Origin: Fragilariopsis cylindrus CCMP1102
Lineage: Eukaryota; Bacillariophyta; Bacillariophyceae; Bacillariales; Bacillariaceae
Length of the DNA stretch: 64,000 nt
Direction: 5' to 3'
Assembly: GCA_900095095.1 (NCBI GenBank)
Contig: FMBT01000363.1
Location: 1-64,000, forward strand
A model generated the notes under the pieces. The model searched no databases and was not told the DNA's origin. It was given only the letters and a program-made list of their open reading frames with translations. Each line of letters begins with the position of its first letter. Within the stretch, counting starts at the first letter, position 1. Below are positions 22,086 to 32,400 of this stretch, piece after piece. The position numbers were made by a program, and so were the translations under genes.

Positions 22086-22635
22086 ACTATACGTTAGAGT
22101 AAGTACAGCAGAGATTGACTTTGTCTTGTTAAGGTACTAGTACTGTAATATAACAAAAGGGGGAACAGGCTCCTGTTTTGTTTTGTTTTGTTTTGTTTTG
22201 TTCTGTTCTGTTCTATTCCGCGTTGTGGTTTGTTGTTAGAAGCAGCATATAAGTACTGTACATCGTTTGCTTACTTTAGTTAGGTGTACAGCAGTACAGT
22301 ACTATCGTTTCATATTACTGTATGCTGCTGCTGCTGTGAGTGTGTTCTGTGTTCGTGTTCTTGTCTTGTCTTCGTGATTTGATTTGGAATCAATCAGTCT
22401 TATGAAATGATTTTTTTTTGAAAGAATTTTTGGATCTTATTATCGATTGAACTTGATTGATTCGATCTTCGATTGATTCATTCGATGAAAATTCGATTCA
22501 CATTCATTCGTTTCTTAAAAACCGTATTAAAATAGAGAGAACATTAAGTACCGTACCTTAAAACAAAAGTTGATTAAGTAACTGGCCTAGGAAGCTGACA
22601 TTGCCGTCGCGTTGATTGCGGTAGCGCCTTTAATA

Positions 22636-22930
22636 AATCTATTATTTAGAAAGCCAAACTTGCATATTGCGTTCAATATAACTATTATTATTTATACACC
22701 AACCTTCCCTTCTCCTTTTTCTCTGTAGGGTATTACTACAGTACTTCTACGATCTCTTTCCTTCGCCCCCTGTACGGTGTTACTAGTAACTGGGACTCGA
22801 AGCGTATTTCTTTATTGTTAAATAAAACTATTATTTAGAAAACCAAACTTGCATAGTGCGTTCAATATAACTATTATTTATACACCAATAATTGAACTGG
22901 AACTCGAGCGTATTTCTTTATTAAGATACT
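22636..22930. repeat. Diverged direct repeat, about 190-bp period
   Basis: The block around TATTATTTAGAAARCCAAAC and TTGCATA(T/G)TGCGTTC occurs near 22639 and 22829, and the block CTCGA(A)GCGTATTTCTTTATT occurs near 22795 and 22902. The two copies have different small gaps. Confidence 0.7.
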
Positions 22931-23355
22931 TTAGTCGTCGTGGATTGATCATCACGTCATATTATAATAAATCCTGAACACTAATCCTGCGACGAGCTAC
23001 AAGTATCACTTCATATAGATTTGATAATGAGAGACGCACGCCGGGTGGTCAAGTTCGGCAACTTGAGCTCACGTATAATGCGACTTGTTTCTAAAACAAG
23101 TCGAATTACACGTATTATTCAGCTGGTTTCTAAAACAAGTCGCATTACCATATAATATGTAGATTCGATGTAGATACGTATCGCAAGTAAAATCAAAAGA
23201 GAACAATACAACAGTCAGACTTTAATGCCGCCACCATCTGCGGCACTATCAACAAAAAAGCACAGGAATTACGCCTTCACATCATTGTACGGCGTAGTAC
23301 CAGACGTATTTCGTTGATTTAGTTGCGTTTGTTGAGTAAATCGGACAGATGGTAC

Positions 23356-23516
23356 GTTGCAGTGCTTTGCCTACATCCTTTGACTGTTACGTCTCGGAAA
23401 CAGATGGATCGATGACGTACTTTGACAACCAATCACGTTGCAGTACTTTGCCTACGTCCTTTGACTTACGTCTCGGAAACAGATGGATCGATGACGTACT
23501 TTGACAACCAATCCTC
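23356..23516. repeat. 81-bp tandem duplication
   Basis: GTTGCAGTGCTTTGCCTAC begins at 23356 and its near-identical copy at 23437. Both run on through CTCGGAAACAGATGGATCG to TTTGACAACCAATC, with only a few differences, so the duplication is recent. Confidence 0.9.
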
Positions 23517-23566
23517 ATTCCCATCCTACGTACTTGTTTGTTAAGTAACTAAAATAGATGGAACGA

Positions 23567-23634
23567 CGTGTCTCACTGTCTCACTGTCACACTGTCTCAC
23601 TGTCTCACTGTCTCACTGTCACACTGTCACACTG
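23567..23634. repeat. CACTGTCT octamer array
   Basis: About eight units of TCTCACTG or TCACACTG head to tail. Confidence 0.9.
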
Positions 23635-23925
23635 ATAGACGGTACTACTACAGTACCGGTAGGAAAGAAAAAATGGAAGATCCAAACTGCATGTTTGTGT
23701 GCTTGTTAGCACTAATCAATGCAAAACACACACATAATATTAAAAAAATAAATTAGATCGATACAACACTGATACCATAATTTACAATTCTTTCAAGAAA
23801 AGAAAATACTCAATATCAATCATTAAAAATGTAAGTACCAAACTGTAATAATTTGTATTGAAGATATTGTCGTTGTTATTGTAGTTAGATTAACATTAAC
23901 GTCGACGATGGCATGATACCGTAAT

Positions 23926-24190
23926 AATGATGGTAATAATGATGATAATGATGATGGTAATGATGATGGTAACGATGATGGTAACGATGATGGTAACGAG
24001 GATGGTAACGAGGATGGTAATGATGATGGTAACGATGATGGTAACGATGATGGTAATGATGATGGTGATGATGGCGATGATGATGGTAATGATGATGATA
24101 GCGATGATAATGATGATAACGATGATAATGGTGATAATGATGATAATGATGATAATGATGGTAATGATGGTAATGATGATAATGATGAAA
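23926..24190. repeat. GATGATGGTAAC-type minisatellite
   Basis: Twelve-base units of GATGATGGTAAY and shorter GATGATAAT variants fill the interval. Both strands are open in several frames for Met/Val/Ile-rich or Thr/Ile-rich peptides. This is an effect of the repeat, not a gene. Confidence 0.95.
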
Positions 24191-24689
24191 CGTATTAACA
24201 ATACGATAATACGATGGTTACACAAGTAATCACAACATTAATTCGGATGGCCACAAACACCACTGCAACAAGAACAATAATGATAATAATAACAACAACA
24301 ACAGCAATGGCACCATCACATCACGATCACAATCCCCAGCACTATCATAACAACATAACTGTATGCCATTGGATGGTGATTCTGATGACTTACATTTAAC
24401 CTGCTAGTACATCATCAACAACATCAACAAGCACGTCAATAATAAATAAAACAACAACTACTGCTGGTATACACAATGAACATCCTCGATCTGAAAAAAA
24501 ATCGAAAATCAGGAAATCGAACGTTCGATTCATGAGTCACTCATGAGTGGACTCATGAGTGGACTCATGAGTGGACACAAGGGACTCATATTTTTGATCC
24601 AAATAATTGACTAGTTTGAATCGATTATTGCGAAATTTAGCCATTTGAATCGATTGAGTCAATAATTTGACTCAAAAATAATTGAGTCG

Positions 24690-24840
24690 GAGAAAAAAAA
24701 AAAAGAAAAAAAAAAGAAAAAAAAATTCAAAAATAATTTCGAAAAATAATTTCGAAAAATAATTTCGAAAAATAATTTCGAAAAATAATTTCGAAAAATA
24801 ATTTTCGAAAAATAATTTCGAAAAATAAAATCGAAAAAAA
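24690..24840. repeat. AAATAATTTCGAA tandem repeat
   Basis: Units of about 17 bp with the core AAAAATAATTTCGA repeat roughly eight times, flanked by poly-A rich sequence. Confidence 0.9.
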
Positions 24841-25171
24841 AGCAAAAATTCTTCAAGAACCCCTCAAAAAAGCTTACATCATCATCAACAACAACAACAA
24901 CAAATCTTACAATATCATCCTTTATGTTGCCACCGTTAGTTACTGTCTCCATTGTTCTATTTGAGATAATATATAGTACATACTCTTAACTATATATCAA
25001 TCAGGCATCATTATTTACCAGTGCTACGATTTTACTTGCTTTATTGTTAAATTCAAATTTTTTCCTTCTTCTCATATCTTTTGTTGTTATTATTTTCCCC
25101 TTCTTCTGATTCTTTTTTGTTAATTTTCTAAAATAAAACTCACAGCAAAAAAATCTTTACTATTTGTCATA

Positions 25172-27499
25172 ATGAAGTTTTCTCCTGCATGTGTCAGCTC
25201 GTTACTTGCTCCCTTCCTTGTTACTGCTAAGTCATTAGTTGCTAACGGTCTTGAGGTCCGTTCTGAACCAAACAAAATCCGCAACATGGATGGTGACACC
25301 AAGAAGAATGAAGAAGCAATGGCTTCCCATCCTACAACTGAGTCTTTCTTTTCTCTTGAGGTCCACATGGATAGTGACGTTAAGGATAACAACAAGGAGG
25401 AGGGAGAAGAAGCTGCTTACCATCCTACTACTGAGTCTGCTTTTTCTCTTGAGGTCCATTCTGAACCAAACAGAATTCGCAATGTGGATAGTGACATTAA
25501 GGATAACAACAAGAAGGATGAAGAAGCAGCGGCTTCTCATCCTACTACTAAGTCTACCTATTCTTTTTCCCGTGGGGGTAAGGAAGAATGTTTCCCTCCT
25601 GTAACACTTGGCAAAACTAGGAAGGTTGATGCTGGGAGTCTTCCATTGTCTTCATGCTCCTCCTCAAGGAAGCAGATTTGTAACAACAAAGATATGAGTC
25701 AATCATCTTCATCTATTGAAAAGGAGTCCGGAGTTTGTACTGACATCAACGATATCCCACCTGCCTATTGGGCTTCCAGTGATCCCAGTGCTTCATCTGA
25801 TATTCCAGCTTCTTATTGGGAGGATACTGTTACTAGTACTGCTGCACGTGATGAACGCCGCTTCTTAAACCCCACTCAAGCAACTGATTGCAAAGAAACA
25901 TGCCCTGATGAAGATCGTCCTGATGTTTCCACTTATTGGGGAACCTTCTATGAATTGATATTATATAGAAATGACTATTCTCATGGCACAATTAACTGCT
26001 GGGATACATCAAAAATTACTGAGATGGATCAAGCTTTCTATGCACAATGGAATTTTGATGAAGCTATAGAGTGTTGGGATACCTCGAAGGTAACATCAAT
26101 GGATAAAATGTTTTATTATGCAGGTAATTTCAACCAATCTGTTGGTGCATGGGATACCTCGAAGGTAACATCAATGGATAAAATGTTTCATCATGCAGGT
26201 AATTTCAACCAATCTGTTGGTGCATGGGATACCTCGAAGGTAACATCAATGGATAAAATGTTTGGTTATGCACGTAATTTCGACCAATCTGTTGGTGCAT
26301 GGGATACCTCGAAGGTAACATCAATGGATAAAATGTTTGGTTATGCATATGATTTCGACCAATCTGTTGGTGCATGGGATACCTCGAAGGTAACATCAAT
26401 GGATAAAATGTTTGGTTATGCATTTTATTTCGACCAATCTGTTGGTGCATGGGATGTCTCTCAGGTAAAGAATATGCATAGAATGTTTGCTGATGCATTT
26501 TCTTTCAACCAACTGATTGACTCATGGGATGTCTCTCAGGTAGAGGTTATGTCTGGAATGTTCCTATTTGCACTTTCTTTCAACAAACCACTTGACTCAT
26601 GGAATGTCTCTACGGTAGATGATATGGATGAAATGTTTGCTGATGCATTTTCTTTCAATCAATGTCTTTCCACATGGGCTGAAAAGACTCCTGATAATGT
26701 GGAAACCAATTCTATGTTCTTATCCTCTAATTGTCCAGAAAGGAATAGACCAGATTCAAGAATAGGTCCATGGTGTCAGAATTTTGAACAAGGCTGCTTT
26801 GCTCCTGGAAAGGAGCCTAGTGCTAGTCCAAGTCCTTCTTCTGCGCCCACTTTTGACTCGGTCTCTCACGATTTGTGTGAGAACTTTGCTGTCCATGCTC
26901 GAACCACAGTCACTTTTGATGGTGTTGCAAGCACAGTCCACTTTGGGGATGTGGGCGTCTATCCTGGCACTTCTATTACTGGGGACTTTGAGTTCAATAA
27001 TGGTGGGAATGCTACTGGGGCTTTTCAGTTTGAGATTGGGGAAGTTGTGGTGGACTCTCAAGATTTTGCCGATCACGTTGTAGAGGCCCATGCTACTGCA
27101 ATGGAACACCACAGTGGCGAACAGACCATGGAGATCGAGATCGGAGGCATAACTTTCACCCCAGGAATCTACCGTTCAGACAGTGCCATCAACTTTGCTC
27201 ATGGTACTGTGGTCACTCTAGACGGTGGCAATGAAACTAACCCCGAGTTTCTCTTCATTGCTGGCAGCACTCTGGTTACTGCTGCGGACACCTATTTTGA
27301 CCTGAAGAATGGTGCCAAAGCAGAGAACGTTGTCTGGGCTCTCGGTACTGCTGCCACCCTTGGGGCCCGCAGTCATGTTGCTGGCTCCATTATGGCCGGA
27401 ACCGCCATCACCTTTGGTACCAGATCGGAATTGCATGGCTGTGCACTCGCCCAATCTGCCGTGACTTTTGAGAGCGAAGGATCTGTTGTGCTCAATTGA
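25172..27499 (+). CDS. DUF285-repeat protein fused to a DUF3494 ice-binding domain
   Basis: This is a single-exon, 775-aa protein. MKFSPACVSSLLAPFLVTAK is a signal peptide. Next come three imperfect copies of a segment with HPTTES.FSLEV (about residues 25-130), then a linker. Residues about 270-520 hold DUF285/BspA-like 25-residue repeats, e.g. AWDTSKVTSMDKMF and NFNQSVGAW; five are nearly identical in DNA too (26080-26450). A Ser/Pro linker (PSASPSPSSAP) leads to DUF3494 (about 570-775), with VYPGTSITGD, FTPGIYRSD, FLFIAGSTL, VVWALGTAATLG, GSIMAGTAIT and a final VTFESEGSVVLN. DUF3494 is the type 1 ice-binding fold of sea-ice diatoms, bacteria and fungi, and binds ice outside the cell. DUF285 domains are found on secreted surface proteins. 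The C-terminal domain is visibly richer in G and C than the repeats. Confidence 0.92.
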   Translation: MKFSPACVSSLLAPFLVTAKSLVANGLEVRSEPNKIRNMDGDTKKNEEAMASHPTTESFFSLEVHMDSDVKDNNKEEGEEAAYHPTTESAFSLEVHSEPNRIRNVDSDIKDNNKKDEEAAASHPTTKSTYSFSRGGKEECFPPVTLGKTRKVDAGSLPLSSCSSSRKQICNNKDMSQSSSSIEKESGVCTDINDIPPAYWASSDPSASSDIPASYWEDTVTSTAARDERRFLNPTQATDCKETCPDEDRPDVSTYWGTFYELILYRNDYSHGTINCWDTSKITEMDQAFYAQWNFDEAIECWDTSKVTSMDKMFYYAGNFNQSVGAWDTSKVTSMDKMFHHAGNFNQSVGAWDTSKVTSMDKMFGYARNFDQSVGAWDTSKVTSMDKMFGYAYDFDQSVGAWDTSKVTSMDKMFGYAFYFDQSVGAWDVSQVKNMHRMFADAFSFNQLIDSWDVSQVEVMSGMFLFALSFNKPLDSWNVSTVDDMDEMFADAFSFNQCLSTWAEKTPDNVETNSMFLSSNCPERNRPDSRIGPWCQNFEQGCFAPGKEPSASPSPSSAPTFDSVSHDLCENFAVHARTTVTFDGVASTVHFGDVGVYPGTSITGDFEFNNGGNATGAFQFEIGEVVVDSQDFADHVVEAHATAMEHHSGEQTMEIEIGGITFTPGIYRSDSAINFAHGTVVTLDGGNETNPEFLFIAGSTLVTAADTYFDLKNGAKAENVVWALGTAATLGARSHVAGSIMAGTAITFGTRSELHGCALAQSAVTFESEGSVVLN
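26080..26450 (+). repeat. Near-identical 75-bp tandem repeats coding DUF285 units
   Basis: About five copies of a 75-bp unit starting TGGGATACCTCGAAGGTAAC lie head to tail, differing mainly in a short segment that encodes the variable YYAG/HHAG/GYAR/GYAY/GYAF residues. The near-identity points to recent unit duplication or gene conversion within the gene. Confidence 0.95.
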
Positions 27500-29412
27500 T
27501 AAGTTTCACAAACAATCGATGTTGTTGAAACGGGTTCAGTATCAAAATAGGATTTGATATACACAGACAATCTTACTCTTCGGTCTTGTAAGATTCTGTT
27601 GTGACAGTAGGGATCGTTACTCGCGATTCCTATAGACTGGTTGCGGTGTTCTACCAGGATACTCTCCCTTTTAGAATGCTGAAAGTCCTTCCAAACAATG
27701 TTCACTCTTTACTATGTAGATATTTCTATTATCTTTCCAGACCACGATATGTTCAAACGCAAAAGTTGTTATTAACACACTTGTTTAATTAGTCTATGGT
27801 TATTCCAATTTCTCTACAATAAAAGACAGCAATTGTTCATCTCTTGTGATCGAGGTAATTCTGCTCTTTTCTTTGTATTTTAGTATTGCGGTTTCCAGTA
27901 ACCCTGTATACAACTTTCTGTTCCTAACTCACTTCACCTTAATACATATATATCGTATTAGCGGTTCAAAGGGGACATCGGCATCTGCTTCGACTTCCAT
28001 ATGTATAACACTCTTCTTGATTGTGTTCTATATATTTGGACACTCTTCCTAATCGTGTTCCGGTTTGTATAAATATACCTAAGCACTTCATTTATTTGCG
28101 CTGGTTCCAATTGCTTCGACAACTGCTTCGACAGTCACTTCAACTCAAAACGTGCGATTTTGGCTTTTAGCTAACTTTCTGTTCTCTTTTATATTAATAA
28201 TGCATACACGTGCATTCTCTCTCACTAATCTCATTGCGCTCGTATTTCTACTCCGCGGGGCTTATGTACGACATATGACTCATACGCTTGAGTACTATGT
28301 ATAATTTAACATCAATCATTACGAAGGTGATGGTATATACAAAGCCCTAAGTGTCTAGAATAAGTAGTACAACTACTGTTGACGGTTTAAAAAAAGATAG
28401 AAAGTTTGCACTTACTAATACATTTGTGCCATGTGATAAACGACTTGGCCATGACTGCTAGCACACATTTAAAAAGAGAAGAAAAAACAATATTAAATAT
28501 TAACATACGTTAAAGTCGAAGCACAAACAAGAGAAGTGTTAAGATATATACATAAAGTCAGAGTACAAACAGGAGAAGTATCCACATGAGTCAAAGCACA
28601 CAAACAAGAGAAGTGTTAGTACATATTCTTAAGGAGTCGATGCACAAACAAGAGAAGTGTATTTATTATTAATTCTATAAGCTTTAGTAAGTAAGATACA
28701 ATGATTGGGAATAATCCTGACCGATCTGTCCATATAATAATATGGGACGTAAAAATGAAAAACAAGATAAAAAATAAAACTTGAATTATATTATTATATT
28801 ATACATTATCCTGTTATTAAATATCCTATTATGTTATTTGTGTTTTGTTTTTACACTATTTATTATATGCATATTATACTATATCTATTATTGTTGTTAT
28901 TGGGCTACCTACCTACGCACAACTAGTATCGTTCAACAGTAATATATTGATGATACAATATGGTAAAATAACCATCCATCATTTTCTTTTCATGTTAATG
29001 ATGAATTGGAATTGGAATTTGCTTTGTATTAGTTGGCGGACATCTTGGTGCCGTTGTTGAAATCGGTGTTCTCTGTTGAAGTTGCCATCATCATCATCAT
29101 CATCATCGTCATTGTCATCGTCATCATAGCAGATTGATGATTATAACAAGACACGACGATTCCTGCTGTACGGAAACGAAACGAAACGAAACGAAACTTC
29201 ACTTCTTCCTTCATCGAAATCAATAATGCAACTGGTGGTACTAGTACTGGTGGTACTGGTACTAGTACACTACTGCTGCGTTTCGTTCTTGTTCTCGTTC
29301 TTGTTCATGGAGAGTAGTAGTTCATTCTTGGTAAGTTAGTGTTATTTGTCCTGGGATTGTGATTTGCTCCTGGAAGGGAGCCTAGTGTTGAACAAAGATA
29401 ATACAAGTATTT
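27500..29412. other. Intergenic with a minisatellite and simple repeats
   Basis: No convincing gene. Features seen are a minisatellite of about four units (28514-28660), GAAAC pentamers (29175-29198), a GGTACTAGTACTGGT stretch near 29235-29270, and a 25-bp echo of the ice-binding gene at 29363-29387. Confidence 0.6.
28514..28660. repeat. Minisatellite, about 40-45-bp unit
   Basis: Four copies of GTCRAAGCACAAACAAGAGA followed by AGTGTT, near 28515, 28557, 28589 and 28636, with variable spacers of ATATA-type sequence. Confidence 0.85.
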
Positions 29413-32400
29413 TTAAGATACGACATGATCGGGAGCAAATGACGATGCGGTATGATCGGGAGCGGGAGCGGTACCACCGTCCTCTGCGGATCCGATTTGA
29501 TCAGGAGCTACACCATCCTGCGTTTGCTGTTTGACAATGCTATCTACACCAAACAGAAGATCAAATTCTTCTATCATAATTTCAGCTTTTTCTCGGAAAA
29601 TATTTCCAACAGGACCGATCTCATTACCATCATTATTGTCATCTTTCTTCTCTTTCTCTTCTGTACTATCACCAATACCATCACCCTCGCCATCACTGCG
29701 TTCACGATCTTCGTCGTTTCCATCACCATTTTTATTGTTATCATCGCCGTCATCATCATCGTCATCGTCACCACCCTCAGCACTTTTCTTGTGATCATTA
29801 TGATGATATTTTTGACGAAGGAATTTCATCATTCTATCTTCAAAGCTATTTTTGATAACCAATCGCAGAATATTCACTTCTCGTTTCTGTCCAAGCCGAC
29901 TTTATTTGAGTGTTAAAATGGTTCAGAAGGTAAAGGGGGGAAGCACACAAGTGAGAATAGATAAAGTGAACCGAGTTGAGGGGCAAAATTACCTTTGTAT
30001 TTATTGATGTGTACCGATTTACCACTTCGATCTTTTGTATTACAAAACTTACTGGACTCGTCCAATCGCTTGTGCCTCAAGTGCAGGATTGAATGATGGT
30101 TCCATCAAAAAGACTCGGTTGGCTTGAGTTAAGTTAATTCCGACTGCACCTGCACGCATACTTAGTAGAAATACTGTTGTCGGTGGATCATTTTGAAAGT
30201 CACGTAGTGCCTTTGCTCGTTGCTTCATTGACATACTACCAGATAAAGTACGGAATTGAAATCCGTGTTTTGGCAGTTCAGTTTGCAAATATTCTAATGT
30301 TGAATTAAATTGTGAAAATACCAAAGACTTGCTAGATACATCATTATCCCGAATTATTTCCAATTCTTGAAGCAGGAAACGGAATTTAGACCTGAACGTA
30401 AATTCGGAATAAATTTTCACAGCAGGTTTCTTCTTTTTCTTCTTTTGGTCTTCGTCGTCGCTGTCGTTATCTTCTATATCGGTATCATGCTCGTTAATCT
30501 TATCCTCATTTTCTAGAGGATACTTTCCGCCACTGCATGCCACACGTAATGGCGTCAACTTTTGTGATACCTTCAGGAAATATTTAGACATAGTCGAAGC
30601 ATGTTGTGCACGAAAACTCAAATAAAACTGCTTGGCCTTCTTTTCGATTATATCAAATTCTTCCTTTTCCCTGTTGATTTTCGAGGATCGAGTCCGAAGA
30701 AGGAAAGAAATAAAGAAAATTAATAGGAGTCTTTTACTAGTAAACAAATCGGTAATACTCAATTACAATGCACATACAATACAAGAAATTAACTTACTCG
30801 TTATCGAAATCGATAAATTGTATTCTTTCCTTCTTTGGTGGTAACGACATAAGTGTTGTTTCCGTCCCACTATATTTTTGATTTTGGGCATGACGCAGCA
30901 CGATTGGTTTCAGCAGGTACATGATGTGTTCTGGAACTACCGTATTTGCTGCGTATGAACGTCCACCAGATGACGTAGTACCACATAATTGCATAATCTT
31001 ATTCACGTGCTCAATACCAAGGAATGCCAATTGATGCTTCACGTCAAATACTTTTGTGGAGAGTGGCGTACCCGTAACAATCCATTTATGGTCGCTTACA
31101 AGTTGGGAGCACGATTTCCAAATGTTCGTCTGGTTTTCTTTGAGGCAGTGACCTTCATCAGCAATTATTCTCCACCAACGAATCATTTCGAGAGGAGGGC
31201 AATAATCGGTACCTCCCTTAGCAGAATGGTAAAATGCGTCTGAAGCAACAACATTGTACGTCGTGACTACGATCGAATTTTTAGAAAGGACACCTGAATT
31301 CCTCAATCTTCCCTGTCCGTGGTATGGGTATACAAGACCAGGATCTGACAGTTTGGATCGCGCTTCTTCGATCCATTGTCCTACGAGACTAACAGGACAA
31401 ATCTGGACATCAATTGTTAAAAAAGAACGGCAGGTAAATGAATGTGAGTCAAGTCAAGTCAAATCAAGTAGAAGAAATAAGCATTCAATAGACAAAGAAG
31501 AACTAACCAAACAATCAAATACTATACTAAATCACTTACCACCAAAGTACCACCACATAGAATACTCCCGCGCTTTTTGTTGATTCCTGACGTGTTCTTG
31601 TACAAGTCTTCATTCCATCCAATTTCAACATCTTTGTTACCCCCTAATGATGTTGTTGTTGCTGCCGCCGCCGCCATAGGAGGAGGATTTGCTGTCTCTA
31701 ACATGGAAATTGGACTACCGCTAGGAGGATTCGCCGGTGCTGGATTTTTCAAGATGAGAGCTAAACTAATCACGGTTTTTCCAAGTCCCATTTCCTGGGC
31801 CAGGAATCCTCCACGAACTACCGCTGGTGGATCTTCTCTGAATTGATGAAGAATTGGATTGTAATACAGTGGAAGGTCGTTACTTACTTTTGACCAAAAG
31901 AAGCTCTGAATTCCACCTGGCATTTGTTCTCTATCGACTGCCCACTTGAGAGCCTGTTTCTGAAATTCTAAAAGTTCAATTTCCAATCCATCGACGTGGT
32001 CTTCGGCTGCATGCCCGAGCGATTCAAAGCACACCACTGTTTGTGCAACACGATCTTGATAAGCGAGCTGACTTTGTTTGTAATTAATAGCATCACGTGC
32101 GTCTTTAGAAAATCCTGTACGAGCAACAACTGCATTTTTCACACCAATCAAAGCATCTAAAATGAGACACTCATTATTATGTGAGCGGTGATTAGAAATC
32201 TGATGACCGTGATGAATGCTTAACATGATTTCGTCGGATTGAGACGAATCAATCATATGCGGAAACATTTCGCGAAAGTATCTTGTCATGTTCTTCATCA
32301 ATGATGTATCGTTCACTACCATACCCCCGTGATATAAATATCGTTGAGGACCATTATAAGAAGTAGTAAGGGACTGTGCCTCTTGCAAGGAAATATTTTC

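Larger units (their letters stand above)
22086..25171. other. Gene-poor 3.1-kb region of tandem repeats and hairpins
   Basis: No gene was found. The region contains a diverged direct repeat (22636-22930), a strong hairpin (23081-23103), an 81-bp tandem duplication (23356-23516), an octamer array (23567-23634), a GATGATGGTAAC array (23926-24190), a GAGTGGACTCAT array (24535-24580) and an AAATAATTTCG array (24690-24840). It ends upstream of the ice-binding gene. Confidence 0.7.

Noticed and set aside
23896-24229. Long ORFs on both strands (Met/Val/Thr-rich and Ile/Thr-rich)
   Set aside because: Pure translation of the GATGATGGTAAC minisatellite; no start context or conserved sequence.
24690-24840. 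Possible telomere-like or CRISPR-like array
   Set aside because: Units are AT-rich and direct with no spacers or associated genes; an ordinary minisatellite in a eukaryotic genome.
29413-29877. Separate acidic 154-aa gene
   Set aside because: It is the last exon of the SNF2 gene; splicing restores GRVHRLGQKREVNILRLV.
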